Source: Tateyamaria omphalii
GTDB lineage: Bacteria > Pseudomonadota > Alphaproteobacteria > Rhodobacterales > Rhodobacteraceae
Direction: 5' to 3'
DNA length: 64,000 bases
Assembly (NCBI RefSeq): GCF_019802125.1
Contig: NZ_JAHVHT010000004.1
Location: forward strand, 248,001 to 312,000
Shown piece after piece: positions 59,722 through 64,000 of the stretch. Each line of letters opens with the position of its first letter. The stretch's first letter is position 1. A program made the translations under genes and the position numbers. The notes beneath the pieces are model-generated. The model saw only the letters and a list, made by a program, of their open reading frames with translations. It was not told the DNA's origin and made no database searches.

Positions 59722-61092
59722 GGACAACAGCCGCCCCTCGCGCGCAAAGCTGTCGCGGGCAACCTCACCACCCTCAGCCGCGATGACACGCCGGGCCAAC
59801 GCCCAGGCAAACCCGCCAAAAACGACCGCCGACAGCGCCTGCCCGATCAGAACGCCCTCTGCGCCGTAAAGCTGCCCGCCAACCCACACCAGCGGGATCA
59901 TGGCGACCGTGTTCCGTCCCCAGTTCATCCACGTCGAATAGAACGGGTGCCCCAGATTGTTGAACGCCGCATTGGCCACAAACAACACCCCGTTGAAAAA
60001 GAACAAAAGCGCCAGTGGCCCGCAAAACAGAAACACCAGATCGCGGGTCACGCCACTCGCATCGAACAGGTCCGCAATCGGCCCCCGCAGCACGAACAGC
60101 GCCCCCGCAATGACAAAGATCACCGACCCAGCAAAGATCAGCGCCGCATCGAACCCCGCACGCACCCGGTCACGGCGACCCGCACCAAAGTTCTGACCCA
60201 GGATCGGACCAACCGCACCGGAAAGGGCAAAGATCACGGCAAAGGACACCGGCATCAGACGGCCCACGATGGCCATGCCCGCCACGGCCTCCAACCCGTA
60301 CTGCGCCATGGACCGTGTGACGATGGCCTGACCCACGGGCGTTGCAAATTGCGTCAGGATTGCAGGGAAACCGATGGTCACAAGCGGGCGCAAATCGCGC
60401 AACATCCCCACCACCTCGGGGCGCGGCAACCCGCCATGATGGCGCAGGATCGGCAGGATCGCCGTTGTCGCAATCGCCACCCGCGCCGCGACCGACGCCA
60501 GCGCCGCACCGGTCAAATCCAGCCCCAGACCAAAGATCAAAATGGGATCCAGAACGGCATTCACACCCCCACCCCAGATCGTCGCCATCATCGCGCGGCG
60601 CGCATCGCCATGAGCGCGCAGAATGCCACTACCCATCATGCCCACGACCAGAAAGGGCAGCGACGGGATGATGATAGCCAGATACCCCTCGGCCAGCGCC
60701 GCCGTCTCCCCCTCGGCCCCGATCCAGCGCACGAAGGTGGGAATGTTCCACCAGACAAAGGCCGAAAACAGAACACCGAACCCAATGCCGTAGGCTAGCC
60801 CATGCGAACTGCGCAGCCGCGCCCGGTCGCGGTCGCCCGCACCCAGATCCCGCGCGACCAGTGCGCCCACCGCAATCGCCATCCCGATGGAAAAGGACGT
60901 CGTGAAAAACAGGATCGCCCCGGCATAGCCGACGGCAGCGGCCAACTCCGCCTTGCCCAGCATGGAGATAAACACCATGTCGATAAAGTCGACCAGAAAC
61001 ACCGCCATCAACCCAACGGTCGAGGTCAACGACATCACCGTCACATGACGTAAAAGCGACCCTGAGAGGAACTTCGCCTGCCCCTCAGCCAT
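59701..61092 (-). CDS. MATE family efflux transporter
   Basis: 463 residues from the ATG at 61092 (a GTG at 61095 is also possible), twelve helices in two bundles. The starts of the two halves, LLRHVTVMSLTSTVGLMAVFLVDFIDMVFISMLG and GFPAILTQFATPVGQAIVTRSMAQYG, and GPILGQNFGAGRRDRV near residue 290 fit the MatE domains. It exports drugs or metabolites by Na+ or H+ exchange. The 3' end overlaps the gamma-glutamylcyclotransferase gene by 21 bases. Confidence 0.9.
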   Translation of the reverse strand: MAEGQAKFLSGSLLRHVTVMSLTSTVGLMAVFLVDFIDMVFISMLGKAELAAAVGYAGAILFFTTSFSIGMAIAVGALVARDLGAGDRDRARLRSSHGLAYGIGFGVLFSAFVWWNIPTFVRWIGAEGETAALAEGYLAIIIPSLPFLVVGMMGSGILRAHGDARRAMMATIWGGGVNAVLDPILIFGLGLDLTGAALASVAARVAIATTAILPILRHHGGLPRPEVVGMLRDLRPLVTIGFPAILTQFATPVGQAIVTRSMAQYGLEAVAGMAIVGRLMPVSFAVIFALSGAVGPILGQNFGAGRRDRVRAGFDAALIFAGSVIFVIAGALFVLRGPIADLFDASGVTRDLVFLFCGPLALLFFFNGVLFVANAAFNNLGHPFYSTWMNWGRNTVAMIPLVWVGGQLYGAEGVLIGQALSAVVFGGFAWALARRVIAAEGGEVARDSFAREGRLLSLLNLRK

Positions 61093-61164
61093 CACCGGCG
61101 CTCTTCATCTTGCCAGAAAAACTCCCCCCGGAGGGCCGCTGTCCAAAAGCGCCCCCCGCCAGGA

Positions 61165-62490
61165 TCATGTGCGGGCCTTCACAACCTGCAAAAGCGGCAT
61201 GAGCGATCCCATATCGGGCCCATGCCGTTGCCCGGTCAGCGCCAGACGCAAGGGCATGAACAAACCGCGCCCCTTACGACCCGTCGCGGCCTTCACGGCA
61301 CCGGTCCACGTACCCCAGGTGTCGGCATCAAACGGCCCTTCGGGCAACATCGCCATGGCCTCGGTCACGAAGTCCTTGTCCTCGTCCTCGATCACAGGCT
61401 CGGCCCCGTCCCGGCACAGCGCCCACCAGGTCGCAATATCAGCACGGGTGTCGATGTTCTCGCGGATCACGGACCAGAACGCATCGCGCTGACCCTCGGG
61501 CACGCCAGCGGCATCCAGATCGGCGGCCACGGCTTCGACTGGCAAGGCCTGCAAGTAGCGGCTGGTCAGCGGATCAATATCCGCCACATCGAACTTTGTC
61601 GGCGTCGTGCCAAACCGACCCACATCGAACCCGTCGATCAGGGCCTCCATGTCCATCCGCAACTCCACAGGGTCCGAGGAGCCCAATCGGGCGAGGAGGC
61701 TCAGCACCGCCATCGGTTCCACACCTTTGGCGCGCAGATCACGCAAGGCCAATGTGCCCAGACGCTTCGACAGCGCCTCGCCCTGCGGCCCGGTCAGCAG
61801 CGAGTGGTGCGCAAAACGCGGCACGGACCCGCCCAGCGCCTCGATGATCTGGATCTGGGTCGCGGTGTTGGTCACGTGATCCGACCCGCGCACCACGTCC
61901 GTCACACCCATCTCAGTGTCGTCCACGACGGATGCCAACGTATAAAGCACCTGACCATCGCCCCGGATCAGCACCGGGTCGGACACGCTGGCCGCGTCGA
62001 TGCTGACATCGCCGATGATCCCGTCGGCCCATTCGATGCGTTCGTGGTCCAGCTTGAAGCGCCACACGCCCTGCCCGCGCTCAGCGCGCAGCGCAGCCTT
62101 CTCATCATCGCTCAAATTCAACGCCGCACGGTCATAAACCGGCGGCTTGCCCATGTTCAGCTGCTTCTTGCGCTTCAGATCCAGCTCGGTCGGCGTCTCG
62201 AACGCCTCGTAGAACCGGCCAATCTCGCGCAGCTTGTCCGCGGCCGCAGCATAGCGATCCAGCCGCTCCGACTGCCGCTCCACCCGGTCCCAGTGCAGGC
62301 CCAGCCACTCCATGTCCTGCTTGATGGCGTCAACGTATTCTTCCTTCGACCGCTCGGGGTCGGTATCGTCGATGCGCAGGATGAAAGTGCCGCCCGCCTT
62401 GCGCGCGATCAGGTAGTTCATAAGCGCCGTGCGCAGGTTGCCGATGTGCAGGTAACCGGTGGGCGACGGGGCGAAACGGGTGGTGGTCAT
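61165..62490 (-). CDS. gltX: Glutamyl-tRNA synthetase
   Basis: 441 residues from the ATG at 62490 (GGAG upstream). The HIGH-type motif is RFAPSPTGYLHIGNLRTALM at the start, the KMSKS-type region is ALSKRLGTLALRDL near residue 235, and the anticodon-binding helices fill the C-terminus. Class I enzyme that charges tRNA-Glu and, in alphaproteobacteria, often tRNA-Gln for amidation. A downstream DUF1801 protein lies on its 5' side. Only one copy is in the window. Confidence 0.93.
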   Translation of the reverse strand: MTTTRFAPSPTGYLHIGNLRTALMNYLIARKAGGTFILRIDDTDPERSKEEYVDAIKQDMEWLGLHWDRVERQSERLDRYAAAADKLREIGRFYEAFETPTELDLKRKKQLNMGKPPVYDRAALNLSDDEKAALRAERGQGVWRFKLDHERIEWADGIIGDVSIDAASVSDPVLIRGDGQVLYTLASVVDDTEMGVTDVVRGSDHVTNTATQIQIIEALGGSVPRFAHHSLLTGPQGEALSKRLGTLALRDLRAKGVEPMAVLSLLARLGSSDPVELRMDMEALIDGFDVGRFGTTPTKFDVADIDPLTSRYLQALPVEAVAADLDAAGVPEGQRDAFWSVIRENIDTRADIATWWALCRDGAEPVIEDEDKDFVTEAMAMLPEGPFDADTWGTWTGAVKAATGRKGRGLFMPLRLALTGQRHGPDMGSLMPLLQVVKART

Positions 62491-62519
62491 GGGCGTCTCC
62501 AAAACTTCCGCCTGCCTTG

Positions 62520-62975
62520 TCACAGGGGCTGCCCCTTGTCCAGCGAGGCACGCGCGCGCACGGGCCACCGGGAGGCCAAATCCTGCACACCCGCAGCAAT
62601 CAATTCGCCCAGAACATCCAGGTCCACCCGTTGCAACCTCGTGATGTACAGACACGACTTGCCCCGCGAATGCGGCCCCAGGCGGTCAAGGATCGGTCCA
62701 AAATCCGTGTAGCCCGGCATGATGTAAATGCTCAACTTGGCCTTGCGCGGGGCAAACCCCGTCGCCATCCACGTCCCGGACCGACCCGATGCGTAGGTGT
62801 AGTCGTAAGCCCCGTAACCCACGATTCCACCGGTCCAGACCTGCGCCTCAAAACCCGTCACCCGTCGGAACAGTTCATCCAGAACACGTGCCTCCTCGCG
62901 CCTTTGCTGCGGTTCCACGTCCTCGACCCAGACGGAAAACGGCGTGTCAGACGTTTGTGTTTTGAGGTCGGCCAT
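62520..62975 (-). CDS. DUF1801 (YdhG-like) protein
   Basis: 151 residues from the ATG at 62975. The pattern VLDELFRRVTGFEAQVWTGGIVGYGAYDYTY, then ATGFAPRKAKLSIYIMPGY and LGPHSRGKSCLYITRLQ, is DUF1801, a small alpha/beta fold. Function not established. It lies upstream of gltX on the same strand, with a 29-base gap. Confidence 0.85.
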   Translation of the reverse strand: MADLKTQTSDTPFSVWVEDVEPQQRREEARVLDELFRRVTGFEAQVWTGGIVGYGAYDYTYASGRSGTWMATGFAPRKAKLSIYIMPGYTDFGPILDRLGPHSRGKSCLYITRLQRVDLDVLGELIAAGVQDLASRWPVRARASLDKGQPL

Positions 62976-63076
62976 CGGCACCTCTCGCAAAAATGAACAG
63001 CCGTGTTTGCATATGACCACGTGACTGTGTCGCCATAGCGCTATGTATGATGTGTCTGACAGGAAGGATAACACCC

Positions 63077-64000
63077 ATGTCCACACCCCCCAAATTCAAT
63101 CGTCGCACGGCCCTGATGGGTGCCGCCGCACTTCCACTGGCCGCCGCCACAGCCACCCAGACGCGGGCCGCAGCGCCCATGCTCGGGGTTGCCCAGGCCC
63201 CGTATCGTCGGGTCAAGGTCGGCAGTTTCGAGGTCACGACCCTGCTGGCTGGCACACGCGCGGTCGAAGGGCCACACAACATCTTCGGCCTGAACGTGGA
63301 TGCCGATACGTTTAACAGCGTCTCGGCCGAGGCCGGGCTTTCGACGCACGCAGCCCAATTCTTCTTCACGCCCACGCTTGTGAACAACGGCTCCGAACTG
63401 GTCCTGTTCGACACCGGGCTGTCCGGCGCCGGCACCGTCGCCGCGATCGAAGCGGCAGGCTACACCGCCGACCAGGTGGACAAGGTGGTGATCACCCACA
63501 TGCACGGCGACCACATCGGCGGCCTGTCGGGCGATGACGGCACGCCCACATTCTCCAACGCCGCCTACGTCACCGGCTCAGCCGAATTCGGCGCGTGGTC
63601 GGGCACCGACAACGAAAACTTCGACGCCAAGGTCGCCCCGCTGAGCGAACAGTTCACGATGCTCGACGACGGCGGCTCACCCGCCTCCGGCATCACGGCC
63701 ATGGCTGCCTTCGGACACACGCCCGGCCACATGGTCTACATGGTCGAAGATGGCGGCACGCAACTCGTGATCGGCGCGGATTTCGCCAATCACTACGTCT
63801 GGTCACTGGCCCACCCCGACTGGGAGGTCCGCTTCGACATGGACAAGGAAGCCGCCGCCGTAACGCGCAAGCGCCTGCTCGACATGATGGCCACGGACCG
63901 GATCGCCTTTATCGGCTACCACATGCCCTGGCCCGGCATCGGCTACGTCGTCGGCAATGGCGAAGGCGGCTACCGCTACGAAGCACACAGCTACCAGCTC
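63077..64000 (+). CDS. Metallo-beta-lactamase-fold hydrolase with Tat-like signal (3' end outside window)
   Basis: 308 codons to the right edge. The N-terminus FNRRTALMGAAALPLAAATA is a Tat-type signal (RR then hydrophobic). The metal-binding motif THMHGDHIGG (HxHxDH) lies near residue 140, GHTPGH near 213 and a later Asp in VIGADFANH near 232. These enzymes hydrolyse lactones, thioesters or related substrates in the periplasm. The last visible residues look like the family C-terminus, so little is missing. Confidence 0.9.
   Translation, partial: MSTPPKFNRRTALMGAAALPLAAATATQTRAAAPMLGVAQAPYRRVKVGSFEVTTLLAGTRAVEGPHNIFGLNVDADTFNSVSAEAGLSTHAAQFFFTPTLVNNGSELVLFDTGLSGAGTVAAIEAAGYTADQVDKVVITHMHGDHIGGLSGDDGTPTFSNAAYVTGSAEFGAWSGTDNENFDAKVAPLSEQFTMLDDGGSPASGITAMAAFGHTPGHMVYMVEDGGTQLVIGADFANHYVWSLAHPDWEVRFDMDKEAAAVTRKRLLDMMATDRIAFIGYHMPWPGIGYVVGNGEGGYRYEAHSYQL

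Noticed and set aside
61222-62712. 496-codon plus-strand frame opposite gltX
   Set aside because: gltX has HIGH and KMSKS motifs; the plus frame is a shadow.

Overview
The window looks like a chromosome segment of a marine alphaproteobacterium of the Roseobacter group (Rhodobacteraceae). Supporting signs are high GC, a class I lysyl-tRNA synthetase, TRAP transporters, a tandem glycine riboswitch ahead of a DadA-like oxidase, a reductive pyrimidine pathway with its own ABC transporter, and many small family-typical proteins. No rRNA, tRNA, CRISPR array, insertion sequence or phage block was seen.

Layout. 1-6503: a TRAP transporter operon (cut at the left edge) diverges from a MarR regulator. 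A SnoaL-flavin monooxygenase fusion follows, then a small DUF1330-type protein divergent from a TetR regulator with a double operator. 6511-13446: an accessory stretch of small genes, with GST and SRPBCC, two HxlR regulators with palindromic operators, VOC, LysE, GFA, a SecD-like exported protein and GNAT, interrupted by gene-poor sequence and a gene remnant. 13447-19834: an RpiR regulator, an AfuABC/FbpABC-type ABC importer, a histidine phosphatase and a CaCA antiporter in one tight operon. This is plausibly an uptake and dephosphorylation unit for a phosphorylated solute.

19901-32294: an ArsR regulator, a truncated hydrolase remnant, small envelope proteins, an exported beta-strand-rich protein with an apparent ATC start, a 761-residue beta-helix protein, a type II NADH dehydrogenase, a BenE transporter, lysyl-tRNA synthetase, TerB, an orphan phage/eCIS tail-tube (gp19) homologue and a PhoD-like hydrolase. 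32421-39801: a tandem glycine riboswitch with dadA, then nadD, dacB, a MOSC protein, a lipoprotein esterase and ettA. 39909-40709 is an AT-richer DUF3800 gene followed by an array of hairpins.

40911-53009: a pyrimidine catabolism region. PreT/PreA reduce uracil or thymine, dihydropyrimidinase opens the ring, and a carbamoyl amidohydrolase yields beta-alanine or beta-aminoisobutyrate. An NMT1-type ABC importer and two unrecognised small proteins share the transcription unit. A RutR-like regulator sits in the cluster, and RutR-type boxes lie ahead of both the amidohydrolase/rutR pair and preT. 53302-64000: cold-shock protein, an SRAP protein lacking the usual catalytic Cys2, the conserved tesA/ybbA-ybbP arrangement, an inositol-phosphatase-like protein, gamma-glutamylcyclotransferase, MATE, gltX, a DUF1801 protein and a Tat-exported metallo-beta-lactamase-fold hydrolase that runs off the right edge.
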